DNA of 64,000 bases from Pocillopora verrucosa (Eukaryota; Cnidaria; Anthozoa; Scleractinia; Pocilloporidae). The translations under genes and the position numbers were made by a program. Shown here piece after piece: positions 1 to 13,239 of the stretch. The notes below the pieces were generated by a model. It was not told the DNA's origin and made no database searches. It saw nothing but the letters and a program-made list of their open reading frames with translations. Each line of letters begins with the position of its first letter. Within the stretch, counting starts at the first letter, position 1. The stretch is taken from contig NC_089313.1 of the NCBI RefSeq assembly GCF_036669915.1, positions 11,662,011-11,726,010 on the forward strand. Reading direction: 5' to 3'.

Positions 1-563
1 TTTTAAAACTACCACATTGAGTGATCACCCATAAGACCTCACAAAAACAATGAGTAAGATCCTCAGCCTCTTTAGATATTTAATCATACGCATGATAACT
101 ACAAATAGCCTTTATTAATTTTGTTTTCTTACATTTGGTCGGTCTTTACAACAAAGGAAACGCTTTTTCATATCTAAATATTTTAATATGTACACATTAT
201 TATAACATTTTATATACAATAAAACATTCGAAAAACACTTTCCATGCCTTAAAAACTCACATACTGGCAATCAGTCAAACGAGATTGTGATGAGCTACGA
301 TAGCATTCCTTTTAAATGGTGCTCCGTAAACAAAATGATTTTTACCTCTGAGACTGAAATAGAAAAATTGGCCTTTGAAATAACAAGTTATCAACAGCGA
401 GACTGGTTTTTTTTTTCAAGTCCTTGACAAATAAAAATGATTTATTTCTCCTATACTTATAGCATGACACACGTCTATCAGTCTGGGAAGGGTAGGAGGT
501 CGCTTATCACTGAAAAATAAAAACAGTTTCTGTGTCTTTACAGCCTGGTTAGCCACATTTTCC
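1..563. other. 3' flank of the coiled-coil gene
   Basis: Contains the likely 3' UTR of the minus-strand coiled-coil gene. A poly(A) signal AATAAA is read on the minus strand at 441-446, about 120 nt past the stop codon. Nothing else recognisable is seen. Confidence 0.5.
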
Positions 564-3500
564 TTAAGCAAAAATGGCGTCATTTGTCGGTGTTTGCGCG
601 ATTTTTGCAGCTTCCATCGAGATCACATCATGGGCGGCATTGTTGGCTTCCAGAAAACGGTTTATGTGTTCAATGACTCTCATCATTTCAGACTGTAAAG
701 TTGTAAGTTTATCTCCATTTTTTATACATCTCAGTTCGAAGTCGGCTATGTCCGCTTTACTTTGTAAGCCACGAAGACGGTAGAAGAATTCTAATGCTTG
801 GCGCATGCGACCTTGTAGAGCAGACAGCTGCAAAGAGAAAAACAAATGTTATCAGAAGATGGAGCCGTGAGGTTTTGTTCAGGACCGAGTGTAACTATAT
901 TCTTGTCAGAAGCCCATTACTGAGCTCCTGATTCTGGTACATTCTTCGGTGTTATGGTATTCAAAGTGCTATCTCAGGTAGATTGAGTATTTTTAGGGTA
1001 ACCGCCGGTTCGTAAAAGTTAACGAATTGTATACGGTATCATTCAACCTGACGAAAGGTTAACGCACTAAACGTCAGCTTCAGAAACCCTTTACGGAGGT
1101 CAATAAACATTATCAACTCAATTAATAAACCATATTATCTTGTAATACCCCTGGCTTCCCCCCCCCCCTAACCACCACAACCGACGTAGCAGCAAATTTT
1201 CTTCAGAAACTTATCCCCTGTATACGGTATGGCCTCTCTTTTACTCCTCCTCCGACGAAAAATCTAACCTACTTCCTTTGACACGGTTATCATTTGAAAT
1301 CTGTTCTAATCTTCCCCCATCTTTAACCAGCCTTGTTCATTGTTGGTGCATAACTGCCTATCTTTTGTTTTCTGTCTTTTTGAGTCAACATCCTGCGGTA
1401 CTCTTCAAGTCTTAGTCCATAAAAAAACTCGCAAAACATCTTGACGTAAAGATTGCTCCATTACAAAGAAATGATGGTACTTTGAGCAATTTTACTTAAA
1501 AGCACCTCTCTGTGATCTTTCAAGCTGTCTTCATTGTTAACTCTTCTCTCGACAAGCCTCAGCAAAGCAGCTTTGTTATTCAACAAGGTGTTTTGCGACC
1601 TTTGGTAAACTATCGCCAGTTTCTTGTTTTCACTCAGGGCTGTTTTTACTCCTCTCTAGGGAATAAAAAAAAGTTTAAAAGTTTCTTTAAGTCCGATTGG
1701 GTAGTCAGGGCTCACTTCTAATACAGTGACGGACTGAGCTTGTAACCTTCTGTCTTGTTAAGTTTTGACCGTCCACTAGATTTATATTGAAACAAATAAA
1801 TTTTTCGCTCTGATTAGGGCCTTGCCCCATCAACTATCACACGATAGAAACAACGAGCTCATAATCTTATTGTTAACCTTTAACCCCTAAGAGTGATTAA
1901 CATCTAATTTCTCCTGACAACATCACCCCTGAATCAAACGTTAAGGTCATGAGAATAAAGGAAATGATCATCAACTAAAGAATCTCTTGATTGTTGAACA
2001 AATTCTCCTTGTCAGAACCCTTGGAAATGTCTAAGAGTAGTTTGGAGAATATTCATTCTGATGTTAGGGAGCAAAGGGTTAAATAGTTCCATGTCATTTA
2101 TTTGAAGAGGAGTTTCCTCCTCTCTCCAGCGTCTTGTTTGCATAAATTATAATACATTGCGTTTCACTCAGGTTTTCCCGCCACATAACAAATCTCATTA
2201 CCTGATTGGTTGTTAACACCTGATCCCTTTCTTCCATATGCTTTTCGTGATTATCTTTGCTTCGATTGATTCTCTCTACAAGTCAAATCACATGCAAAGT
2301 TCTTCACTAAATAAATAGCGCTCTGTGCAAGTTTTGCTTGATAGAACAACATGACGTGAATGGTAGGTAGCACGTTTTGGTTTTTATTCATAGGGTTTTT
2401 AGGAACTCCGGAGAACTTGCTCGAGAGATGATTTTGTGACAAATATAATATGCTAGTAAAATCCCTCGTTCTCATAACAAAAAGAGTGAGACTTGTTCCT
2501 ATCTCGGTAAACCGTGTGCAGGATACTTTCACGATAGTCTTCAGTTCACCCAAAAATGTTAAGAAACAGAGAGAGACGCAGATAATTCTCACGACACTGC
2601 ATGGGTCGCATTTATGTACAAAATACCTTCAAGTTGTTGAAGGGATTTCTTTAAGCCTTGCTCGGTTTCAAATCCTGTCTCTATTTGAATCTTTAATTCA
2701 GTCATTTCCTCGCTAAAAAAAACAACATTTTTGATATTATTTCCAGTGCTTGCAGGGTTTATGTACACGAGTAAGAAAGGAAAAAGTTAGGATAGATATA
2801 CAAGTGACGCTGCGAAGAGACGTACAGTACGCGCGAAAAGGAAAAACTTCAGAGCATGCGCTGATAAAGGTATCAATGTGCGGAGGATAAGAGCTCTTTC
2901 ACCAACGCAACCACAGATTACTTGCGACACTCATTTCGCCATTGCTTAGACTAAGAGCAGTCTCTACTTTTCAGTGAGGTCCGTCGCGCGAGTCACACAA
3001 TATAAGCGAAAAAAAAAATGGACGTTGGAGCTTCGCACGGAAATCTGGGAGTGCGATTCGCGCGGTGCGCTTTTATAAAATTTTTTCGCCGGTTTTTTTT
3101 TACTTGCACGACGGACTAAGCCGAAAAGGAGGGACTGCTTTTAGTCTAACAATTGCTCTGCGAACGTTTAGGTCTTGAGAAAGCGCGCTTCATGCATGAA
3201 AGCCCTTAAATAGTTGAGTGAGTGAGATTATGAATGAGTGAATAAAGAAGAAGAAAGAAATCAAACAGTTTACGACAAAGTTACTCACTTCAGATCATTT
3301 ATATTCTCTTGGGTTGTGGCTATGACTTTGTTCATCATTTGCGAGGAAGACTCCATGTCCGCCATTTTCTTCTCCATCATCTCGGATTTCCAAGTGATGT
3401 GATCTAAACGTTTAGTTAATTCCATGGTTTCTTTCTGCAATAGACCAATCAAATGTGAAGGGAAAGTGTTCTTCACATGGATAGCACCTCTGAATGAAAC

Positions 3501-6500
3501 CACGCATGTCATGTAACATGAAACACAAAAATTCATCCAATCAAACCTTTAATTCCTCTTCTTTCGGGAGCAGCTCAGAGATTTCACCCTGGAATTTCGA
3601 TTCCATATCGTTGTATTGTTGTTTCACCTTGTCCAAAATCTTGTTAAGTTGCGCAATGGTCTAATACAGTAAAGAAACAAAATGAAAAAACGGAAGTTGC
3701 AGATGAAATTGATGAAAACTTTATCAAAAAATCTTATCTGATCACGAAATGTAAATCTGAGAGGATAAGTCTTTCTATAGCTTACCTCTTGTCTCTCATT
3801 ATGAATCTTTTCCAGTTTTGAAACCTGAGGAAATCAATTGTCGGTCCATAAATTAATCACTCAATCAGTTGGTCATTTCATTAGTTACAAAAACCATCAG
3901 TCACTTAGCCTGTCAATTCCTCGAGTTTCGAATAAAGGAGTTAAGTTTCTATTAATACTGCGGTGCTGTGTCGGTGAGGGCATTACAACATAATGTGATT
4001 TTATCAACAAAGGTAATAACGTTTATTGGCCACTGTAGAGAGTTTCTAAAGCTGGCGGCGTTTCGAGCGTTAACCCTTCTCATGCTGTAAGAATCGATCA
4101 GTGAGCCAGTCAGTGAGTCAGCCGGTATTCTTTTTATCTGCTCAAAGAACATATAGGCATTCCATAATATCTAAAGGTTAAAACAAAAAAAAGAAACTAC
4201 CAACCTGGTCTCTCACGTGATCAACAAGCTTTACCATTTCCTCTGCCCGCTGTGTAGCCTAAAAGAGGAAAAAGTTATCACCTCTCAGTTGCAAGAAATG
4301 ACAGGTACAAAATATTTTATTTTATGGTATATCTTAAAGATGATTATTTTAAAGATTTCTAAAACAATTTATGACATTAGACAAAACTTACTTTTTCCCG
4401 TTTCTTTTTGGAGTCAACGTGTGTCTTGGCAAGGTCCTGTGTGTCTGATGTGATCCTTGCCTAGTGGGAAGAGAGAAAGCATACATTAGCCTTACATTGC
4501 CATGGTTCCACTCGTTAAAGTCGTTAATGGTCATAGAGGTAGCTTTGAAAATCGCGCAAAATCGTCCTTTTACCTTGGGGGCTTTTGAGACGACTAGAAT
4601 GATTCCGACAACCATAAAGAACAATAAGAGTGGTGTGTTATCTTCACTGACCTGTAGAACAGTCCTAGCATGAGCTTCGTCCTTAAGTTGTTTCTTGAGC
4701 GCATCAGCAGTAGTTTTCAGTGATTCTTCAATACCCATTACTTCTTCTTTCTTAACAACTAGAACTTCTGAGAGGTTGTCATGAAGAACCTCGACTTTCT
4801 TCGTCTCTTCCTTGGAAACCTGAGCAATAGTAATACTATGTTAGTATCACGTTCAGTAAAAGTAAAAGTGCCACCTGAGACGTGAAAAAGGTAAATCAAC
4901 GGCCCCTGTAAATTTTGGAAAGTCGACCTCCCAGCCTTAGGCGCTTCGTAAGACATATGTTCGACTAAGTCATGAAGGTGCTTCATTCGTTCGCCATGCA
5001 GCACACTGCAATAAATTTTTTTAAGAAACAAATAACTCTGTTCTGTTCTAAGATCTCTCCTTAAGTTTTTGGAAATTTAAGGTCAATTATTATTTTTTAT
5101 TTTCCCAAGTGTTGACTCAGATTTTAAGGAAAAAAATAAAGATCGAGGTGCTTAATCAAACCCTTCACACATGCATCACTGTCCTCGGGTTCATGGTTAT
5201 TTTTGACATCACAATATACCACAACAATTGCAATAATTATCACACAGTTCATTAAGAATTTGCCTTACATGGAAGTACACCCTCTGTATTTGTAGTCCAA
5301 ATTCCAATGTAAAACGCTTTATAATTTAAAGGTCAACAAAAGCTACACCCAAGATTACTGCATAATAATGCACATGCATATACCTCCATCTGCTCTTCAA
5401 TTTTTTCCATCTCCTGTTGTGCTCTCTTCACAGCCTTCTCATCCGCAATTTTTTGTTTCGCACTGTCAGGAAAAAACAAGAGATCACCACTTGAGAGAAA
5501 CTTACTTTGATCGACGCCTTTTTGGACTTGAAAACCTAATTGAGTAACTGACGCGCAGCCTATATAAGTTCTACACAGCCATTTTCCTCTCTAGTCGTTT
5601 ACAATACAGCGTGAAGAATACGCATTATCTTGAGCGTTTTTCAGAGGAGCGGGGGAAAGCGCAAGACACACACGAACAACAAGGTCACGCGGGACGGTGA
5701 ATCATTTTTCCGCGCTCCGGAATAAAAATTTTTCTATAAGCAACGCATTGTATAGAATCTTTATATGCTAATTAGAAAACTCCTTCAAAAAAGCCATTCA
5801 TTACACACCATTGTTCCAGCTTCATGTTCAGCTTGCTATTTTCAGCTTTGCTTTCTTTGATTCTTCTGGTTAAGTCCTTAAGTTTCTTGGAAGCATTCTT
5901 GATTTCAAGCTCCAACTTGCTGTTTTCGCTTTCCATAGACGCTTGCTTAAAGAGCCACAAAAATATCAGAAATAAGCAAGGGTGTCAAAAATTGCAAAAC
6001 TTCCAAGATATAAATGGCTTTCAGTTGTTATCAAAAGAGCTGTAATATGCGCATTCATAATATTTCGGATTCTTTGGAATGAAAGAAAACTTAGAATTTG
6101 CGCATCTGGAAAAATTTATCATAGAAGCTTTCAAATTGTTCTTCGCCTAGAGTTAGATTCTCTACATCCTCAATCATTCTTGCTTTCTACGGCTTTTTGC
6201 TATCTATTCGAAAAAAAGTGTATTCTGGAAACGATAATTTCTGTTATTCCACCAAGGTATGTTAAAGAAGCTTCCAAGTTACAAATAAAATAACCTAAAA
6301 TATCTGACGGGAATCTAAGACTCTTCATAGTCTGCATCTCGTCATAGGCGTCTGCTTTGAACAGCGCATTGAAATTTTTAAGTGGAATCCATATATTGAT
6401 TGCTCATTCTCCAACATATCGCAGTGAAAGTCTCAGCTGTCAACAACAAGTTCACTTACTGTTATCTGCTTCTCCGTCTTCAGCTTGTTGTTCTCATCTA

Positions 6501-9500
6501 CAAGCTTTATATGTTCTGCTTCTTGTTCTACAATTTTCTCTCGAATTCTTTGCACCTAAAAAAAAATGAAAAACTCTTTTACTTTCTGCTGAAGGAGTAA
6601 AGTGTAGAATGGTATACGTGCTAAAAGACCCATGTTGTCACACAGTTGGCGTGTTAACCCACTATCCATAGTGTGAAGCTAACATGAGTGTCACTATACT
6701 CTCCCAAGCGAAAAAGTAATCTGTTACCAATTGTCCCCTCAGTATTTTGTCAGGTGTCTCAAAAAAGTTTGCCAGTTCCCATTTGGCTCCATTTATACTC
6801 GTGAGTGCAGAGAGGTACACATGTTTATGTTGTGTTGCATCTCCCACAGAGACGACAGGTGAGAAATTAGTTACAAAAAGTCGGATTACAAGTGAAACAG
6901 ATTTATCACGGATGTAGTTGTAACCTTGTCTTGCTGAGTTGCTTCTAAGGCCTTGATTCTTTCTTCTCTTCTTTCTGAAAAACAAAGCATACAACTTGCT
7001 GTTGATATACAATTTGAAAATGAAGTGACCAATGCAATGGAGAAAACACTGAGTCAAACGGCTAAAGTCGAGAAAATGCAACAGGACTGAAGTAACAGAA
7101 TAAGCTGGTTGAATTGTGCCCATATTTTTGAGCTTCGAATAGTTTGATCAGATTTGATCATTATAAAGCACTGCATTCCAAAGGAACTGGATTTTCAAAT
7201 ACATGTAGTTGTTTGATAGGACAAAAAGCACCGTAGAGATGAGAGTAAATCAAAAGGAGTCTGGATGGCTAAGGAGAGTGAAAATGGAAATGAAACACTA
7301 AAAAAATTTATGCTGATTCACTTTTCAGGGTGGACAGAACATGACATACAGTAGCTCCTCTGGCCACATAACTTTAACTACTCAACTCTTGCATTTAAAG
7401 CAATAATTCTTGTTTTAAAAAATTTACACACACTTGTATTACAAAAACTCACCCAGCACTACAAGCTGTTCGGCATTTTCTGTGAGAGTGTTTCTGATGT
7501 CATTCATAGTATGTGTGTTAGACGTATAGTACATCCTTAATTGTGCCAGTTCGTCGCTGTTTGGTTAAAAAAATATATATTTATTGTTGTAATAATTTTC
7601 AGGGGTTGTTCATGGGCTATTCTCTAGCAGTGCATAACTGGGTGTGAGATACTGCACCCCATTAATTTAACCACAAATGAAAATGATAGGGACTTTCAAC
7701 TTACATGGGACACAAGGAAGTGATTAATATTAACTGAATAATTTTAGGGCAGAATCCAACGATACAAGTCATCTTTTTCAAATGCTTGTAAAGCTAACTA
7801 GGCAGAGGATCAAATATTATATGTTGCAGTCATCACTATTTACTTTGTCACTACCATTCCATGCAAAAGTGGCACAGAATCACTCATACACATACGATTG
7901 TCAATATTTTTATCAAAAATTAATTTACTTTCATGTGTATGCAGAGAACATGATTTCACTGAGTTTTAATATTTTGGCCAATAATTTTGGCCTCACTCAT
8001 CCCTTTTTACTCTCCAGGTACTGTACAATTACACTTAATGTATTAAATTTAAATAGCAATTTGTAATGCTGAAAAAATCAATAGCTTGTGAAACTAGCAG
8101 TCTTGTGGACCCAAATTGACATAAAGCCAAAAGAGTAAAAAGAACAAGCAGTGAGCTGTTTCAATTTTCATTTCTTTGCTCCCCTCAAAGCACAGTGACA
8201 GTCCAAGCACTAAAAAATCCTTAACAACTGCCAGCTTACAGGCTGGACAAGCAGAGGGAGAAAATCCATAACTAGCTCCAGAATGGGCTATTTAAAATGT
8301 TTAATAAAACATTTAAATACCTGACAGCATTGAGTTCATTGCGTACAACATCAACTTCCTGTTTTATTAGAGCCCTTTCTTGGGTAGCTTTTCCTTGAGC
8401 TTCTGCTGTTTTTCTTTCTGTAGCCTCTAGTCTATCAAGAGTATTACTTAATTCTTCATCTGTTTCATCTTGTTTAAGTTGTATGCTTGACATTGCTTCA
8501 CCTTCTAGATCAAGTTTCTCTTCAACCAAAGGACTGAAAATGCAAATTCATTAATTTTATTCATTAGATCAAACCTTAATCAAAACATTAATTTAATCTT
8601 ACAAGGACAATATAATAGACTGTCCCAAATATATCCAACTATGACAATATTTAGGATTTAAAAAAGTGAGTAGATTTGAGAGACAAAAGAACTTTGCATG
8701 TAGTTTTCAGGTGGTAACTTGTAAAATTTACTACCTGTATTGCCTCTTATTACCTCCAAAAAAATTGTTTGGAATCCTCAATAATTCAACAGGTAAACAG
8801 ACTGCTCTTCCCTTTTGAAATTTTGTTCTACTTGTTGTACTTGAAATAAGGGAGAGCACCATGTATTTAGCATCTACATCAGAAAACATGCTATCACCTA
8901 GTAAAAAATTATAATTCTATTATTTTGTTCAAGTTTTAAGACTGTTGTTCATTAAGGAAGTGTGCAAGGAATTCCCAGGGAGATGTCACTGTACACAACT
9001 GACAAATGAAACAAACGTGATGAACCCTGTTAACTCACCAGTGTTTCTGTATGTTGCTCAGATCTTGCAAAACCTTTGTATGTCTAACTTCTACAGAAGG
9101 AAATAAAAGCAACATGGAATTTGATTATCTTGCTAATATAAGTAATTTATAGAGTAACATCTATTAAACAACCTAATCAAAATTAATTGAGTGGTTGGAC
9201 AGTGTCCTGTGACTTAAAAGCAGTAAAATTCAGTGTTATCTCAGCATTACACATGTATAAACTAAGAAAGGATAATTGACTAAATCAAAATCACACCTGC
9301 ATGATGTACCCTTTCCTTGATCCTGGCTTCGATTCTGCCTTGATAAGCACAATGCCATCTTAACTCATTTATATCAATAGCACAGGCTTCATGCTCTATA
9401 AAGAAGAGAGAAACTAAGTGAACCTCATTCTGTTTTGAGCATTGTACAAAAAACAAATATGAGTCAGTAAAAGACATCCACAGCAAACCTGTGTTAGGTT

Positions 9501-12500
9501 ATGAGGAATACCAGTAAGAGTTAATGCAACAATATGTTTCAAAGTAAAGTATCTTTAATATGTTGAGCATGCTCATTTGGTGAATTTAGAAATATCTTAA
9601 ATGCTCATGAATTCTTTTTTGTTTACCCCTTTGCACAGCCAGTGGAAGATCATGCATGCGCTTGTAGGCCTGAGCATCAATCTCATTTCTGAGGAACTGC
9701 ACTCGTTCTCTTTCTTTAACCAAGCCATCTTGAGTTGAAAGTCTGTCACTTTCCATTCTCCCTAGTAATGTTATGACCTCTTCAATGACATCATATTCCT
9801 TAGGAACAATCTCACCAGCAGCAGACTTTGGAGTTGACACCTTACTCATCACTGTTCCAGCACTTCTTCCTCTTACCTGTAGAACAAAACATTGAGATAT
9901 ATGTAACTTTCTGGCCTGCATTTACAAGAGAGCAGATGATAACAGGCTTTCCACATTAGCACTGTCTATAATGACTATGCAGCAAACCAAAAAGATTATT
10001 GTGCAGGATATTTTGAATATCCCTTAAAATAAGAACTTCGTAAAGGCCTATTTACACGGTACAACTTTGTCGCATGCGACAAGCTTACGACAGGCCTACG
10101 ACATGACTTAGGACAATTTACACGCGCACGACATTTTCACCTACGACATGCCAAAATCACGTGCAATTCCACTTGTTTCGGCCGCGGTCATTGTTTCAAT
10201 AATTTGCAAGAGAAGGAAAAGAACCTCTTCCTCGCTCCACAGTGATATCATATTCTCTGTTTCCTCATCTGAGAATGTATTTTTCGCTTTGGAAGCAGTC
10301 TTCGACTTTCCGGAGGCGACTTCCTCTGCCATTTTGACGCAAGAAAATTTCACCTTCCTCCCCTACTCAGTAGAAATTTGTCACAAAATACGTCATTTTC
10401 CATCAATTTCGGCTACGATTGTCGCAGCGTTTTAAAACATGTTTTAAAATCCTACGACATTTTTCGTGACGTGCACGACAGTCGTAAGCGAGTGGTAGGT
10501 TTGATTTACACGATACAATTCGTGTCGTAGGCCTGTCGTAAGCTTGTCGCATGCGACAAAGTCGTACCGTGTAAATAGGCCTTAAGGCAAATAGACCATT
10601 TTACAGTTGTGTACTTAGTTGTCAAGCCTCTGATTTGGAGTGAGGCTGAAGGTGACCTTGTTATGATAGAGACCAGTATCTAGTTGGCATGATAACAAAG
10701 TAATTTTCATTTGAAAAGCAGCAATGTTTGTATCATAACAAGGTCACCCTCAGCTTTGTTCCTGTTCAAAAGCTTGGCAACCAAGCACACAACTGTAAAG
10801 TGGACTATTCTTCCTGCCTGCCTTTCAAACTCCACCAACTGCCTAATCGTTAGTTCATGTAAATAGATTTTGATATAAAAACGTTGATCCATTCTTGAAA
10901 TGACAAAATTAATTAATATTCTTGGTATTTTAATTTCCTTTTAATTACCATGCTTTTACTTCCTTATAAGTTGTATATACATGTATTCCTGACCTCTAAA
11001 GTAGCACCACTGGCAGAGGACTCCAGCCTTGGTTCAACTGATGTCATTTCCTCTTCAATGTTACCAAGGGATGCTGAGCTTAGAAGCCAGCGGATGCGTC
11101 TGCCATGGCTACTAGCTGAGGATAAATGGGTTGAATCTTCAAGAGGGCCTTGACTTTCTAATAGTTCCTCTTTATCCTTAGCATCTAAGTCTGGAAACAA
11201 AATATAATAAGACATTAGCTGGAGTTTTGATAAGTCAAGATCAAATGTATCGTGACTTGTTTGAAAGGAAAACAATTGTATGATTTCCTGCTGCAATTTC
11301 TCAGATCTGGAGGGTTTTATAGTACTTACATGTAACATAATATAACAATGAGCTGAGGCAAATCCAGAGGTTTTTTTAAAAATTGGGACATTAAACTTTT
11401 GTGGTGAGGACAAAACCTCATGCTATACCACCAACACATTTGACACCTAATCAAAAGAACTTGTGTTAAAAAAGAAAAATACCAAACCAATAAGTGCACA
11501 AGGCCTCTGTAGACTCCCTTTAAACTTGCACATCCAAATTACATGCATGATTCTACTGTAGCCTTATGATAGAGTGGCTGATGTGCACAATTTCTGAAGG
11601 AACCTCATGATTTTCTTATTCCCTATAGTAGTACTTAGGGCCATGCCTATTTTAATACAGTCACCTGCTTAAAGCAGTTCTAGATTACCTAATACTACAC
11701 TGGATCTTTGCCTGCCATTTTTTCCCTTTTCATCAGGAAGATCAGTCATGTAGAATGCATCAATCAGGTCTTGCAGTTTATGTAGATGGGAAACTGCTTT
11801 CCTAACACATGAGGATGTGCTTTTCACCAGTTCGCAGCTTTTGCGTCGCCATGATCTGTTTCTAAATTGTGGCCATCCCTCTGGGAGTGAAGGAACAATG
11901 TCTGGAGAAGTTTAATTAAAAGTGTATTAATGACATTACATGATAACATTAGTCTATGAAAAGGGAACACTTTTTATCATATGTATTAATATTCATTATC
12001 TGGAACTTGGGCAACATCATATCCTAGATGATAATAATAAAAAAAATTCCTACATTTAGATTTTAAAATATAAAGTGTACTGAAAATTTCATGAAACAGG
12101 CCCCAGGGGTCATAACCAGGCAAGATATAAGTCAATCAGACCCTTATCAAAGGGTGGATAACACTTTCCACTGTATCAGGAGGATAGTGCATAACTTTTG
12201 TTACCACCTATGTATCTGCTAGATGGTGGTACGTCCAGGGGATAGTATTACCGACCCTTTGAACTACTAGGTCCTGATGAATTTGTTTGCTTAGAGTGCA
12301 AACATCTGTTTCAGCTTTTAAAACAGTCCAGGGTCTACATCAACATCAACTGTGGAGATCACAGGAGGTTGGAGGTGTCTGTAGGCTTACATGTACAGTG
12401 GAACCTCCATTCACAGGATCTCCAGTGTACATGAAGACAAAATGCCAGTAATGAGAGGTATACCTTTACTGAAGATATCAAATACAAAAATAATAGGAGC

Positions 12501-13027
12501 ATTTCTTAGTTTAAACCGGTATTTGTGTCCCTTGAATGATTGTAGCCCTGAGATGAATGAAGGCTGTTAACTATAAAGAGAAATGTACCTCTCCCTTCTT
12601 CCAATTTGTCCTTGTCGTGAATTTCCACTGCAGCTACCTCATGGTGCGCAAGGACAAGATCTTGTCCACTCTCTTGCGACACTAAACTTCTTCCATCAAA
12701 ATAAGGTACAATTGCCAAACCAGAACTTCCACTAATTTCTGATCTTGAGTCCTCGAATAAGGGAACATCCAACTTTGCCAGCTGTACATCACTCTCGGAA
12801 TAATGAGTTACAACTTTCCCTTTTAAAGGAACACCTTCCTCCTTTGCAGCTAGTTTTGCTTTCAGATCTGTTTCACTGAACGCCGACCTCTCCAATGGCG
12901 ACTTTTTGCTTTTACTAAGACTCCAGCTGACACTTTGACCATTTTGTGGTGCAGATGGCGTCTCATTATTTCCCGGGTTTTTTTGTCCATCTATCTCATA
13001 CTTCCCTACTTTATCTACAGTCGGCAT
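564..13027 (-). CDS. Long coiled-coil protein, CCDC178/CCDC175-like (21 exons)
   Basis: Exons in transcript order: 12589-13027, 11689-11901, 10994-11190, 9627-9876, 9297-9395, 9039-9090, 8321-8533, 7453-7556, 6925-6974, 6460-6555, 5809-5945, 5384-5462, 4652-4819, 4392-4460, 4205-4258, 3786-3824, 3547-3660, 3289-3434, 2627-2712, 2202-2275, 564-827. They total 2943 nt, or 980 residues. All junctions are GT-AG with matching phase. The first ~280 residues are Ser/charge-rich and not coiled. From about residue 285 onward the chain is almost entirely heptad-like and Glu/Lys/Gln-rich, with no membrane segment or enzyme motif. A segment reading KRMHDLPLAVQR then EHEACAI resembles, from memory, the conserved block of CCDC178/CCDC175; that family name is only a moderate guess. 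AATAAA lies at 441-446 (minus). Exon 9 has a weak donor (GTTACA). The gene is probably complete and shares a promoter region with the CIB gene. Confidence 0.82.
1874..2082 (+). repeat. Dispersed repeat family A, copy 1
   Basis: About 200 bp bounded by TTAACC/GGTTAA-like ends. It contains AGTGATTAACATCTAATTT near the start and GAATATTCATTCTGATGTTA near the end. Similar copies occur at about 23755-23961, 28391-28567 and 56359-56550, all in the same orientation. Class unknown; the size and lack of coding suggest a MITE or SINE-like element. Confidence 0.65.
10041..10585. mobile_element. Harbinger-like MITE (deletion derivative) with long inverted repeats
   Basis: The element ends are AGGCCTATTTACACGGTAC and its complement, starting at 10044 and ending at 10582. 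The ends stay inverted-complementary for over 50 bp (…GTCGCATGCGACAAGCTTACG…). A TAA lies directly outside both ends (10041-10043 and 10583-10585), the 3-bp TWA duplication expected of PIF/Harbinger. It sits in intron 3 of the coiled-coil gene. The interior still holds a short minus-strand ORF (next entry), so it looks like an internally deleted autonomous element, not a random palindrome. Confidence 0.75.
10141..10353 (-). pseudogene. Truncated Myb/SANT-like ORF inside the Harbinger-like element
   Basis: A 70-codon minus-strand frame within the inverted-repeat element. It contains TFSDEETENMISLWSEEEV, an acidic, Trp-containing stretch like the first helix of the Myb/SANT (MADF-like) DNA-binding protein that accompanies Harbinger transposases. 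It stops after about 70 residues and lacks the rest of the domain. I read it as the leftover 5' end of the element's accessory gene. Unlikely to be functional. Confidence 0.5.
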
Positions 13028-13150
13028 TCCTGTGATCTTCTATGTTAAGTTTGCACACTCTGAGTCCAATTTTAATGGTGAGATTAACGATGACTTGAAA
13101 TGGCATACAGAATTGACACGACCGCCATCTTGGGGTGAAATTGACTTTTG

Positions 13151-13163
13151 ATTGCTAGGCGAC
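13151..13163 (-). promoter_or_regulatory. X-box-like (RFX) site between the coiled-coil gene and CIB
   Basis: On the minus strand it reads GTCGCCTAGCAAT: a good GTNRCC half-site, one spacer base, then AGCAAT (consensus RGYAAC with the last base changed). It lies about 125 bp upstream of the coiled-coil start and about 77 bp upstream of the CIB start. RFX factors drive ciliary genes in animals. The match is imperfect and its function is inference. Confidence 0.4.
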
Positions 13164-13197
13164 GAAGGAAGCAAACGGTACAAAAACGAGGCTAACG

Positions 13198-13205
13198 TGA
13201 CGTCA
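13198..13205. promoter_or_regulatory. Perfect CRE palindrome in the shared promoter
   Basis: TGACGTCA, the full palindromic CREB/ATF site, sits 35 bp upstream of the CIB start codon and inside the ~210-bp gap between two divergently transcribed start codons. Full CRE sites near starts are common in animal bidirectional promoters. Binding itself is not shown by sequence. Confidence 0.55.
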
Positions 13206-13239
13206 CGCTGTTATTCCGTGTTTTGAGTTTAAGTTTAAG

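Noticed and set aside
12155-12260. GGATAACACTTTCCACTG… stretch resembling a known style of coral repeat
   Set aside because: Too degraded to define ends or pairing, and no second copy seen in the window.
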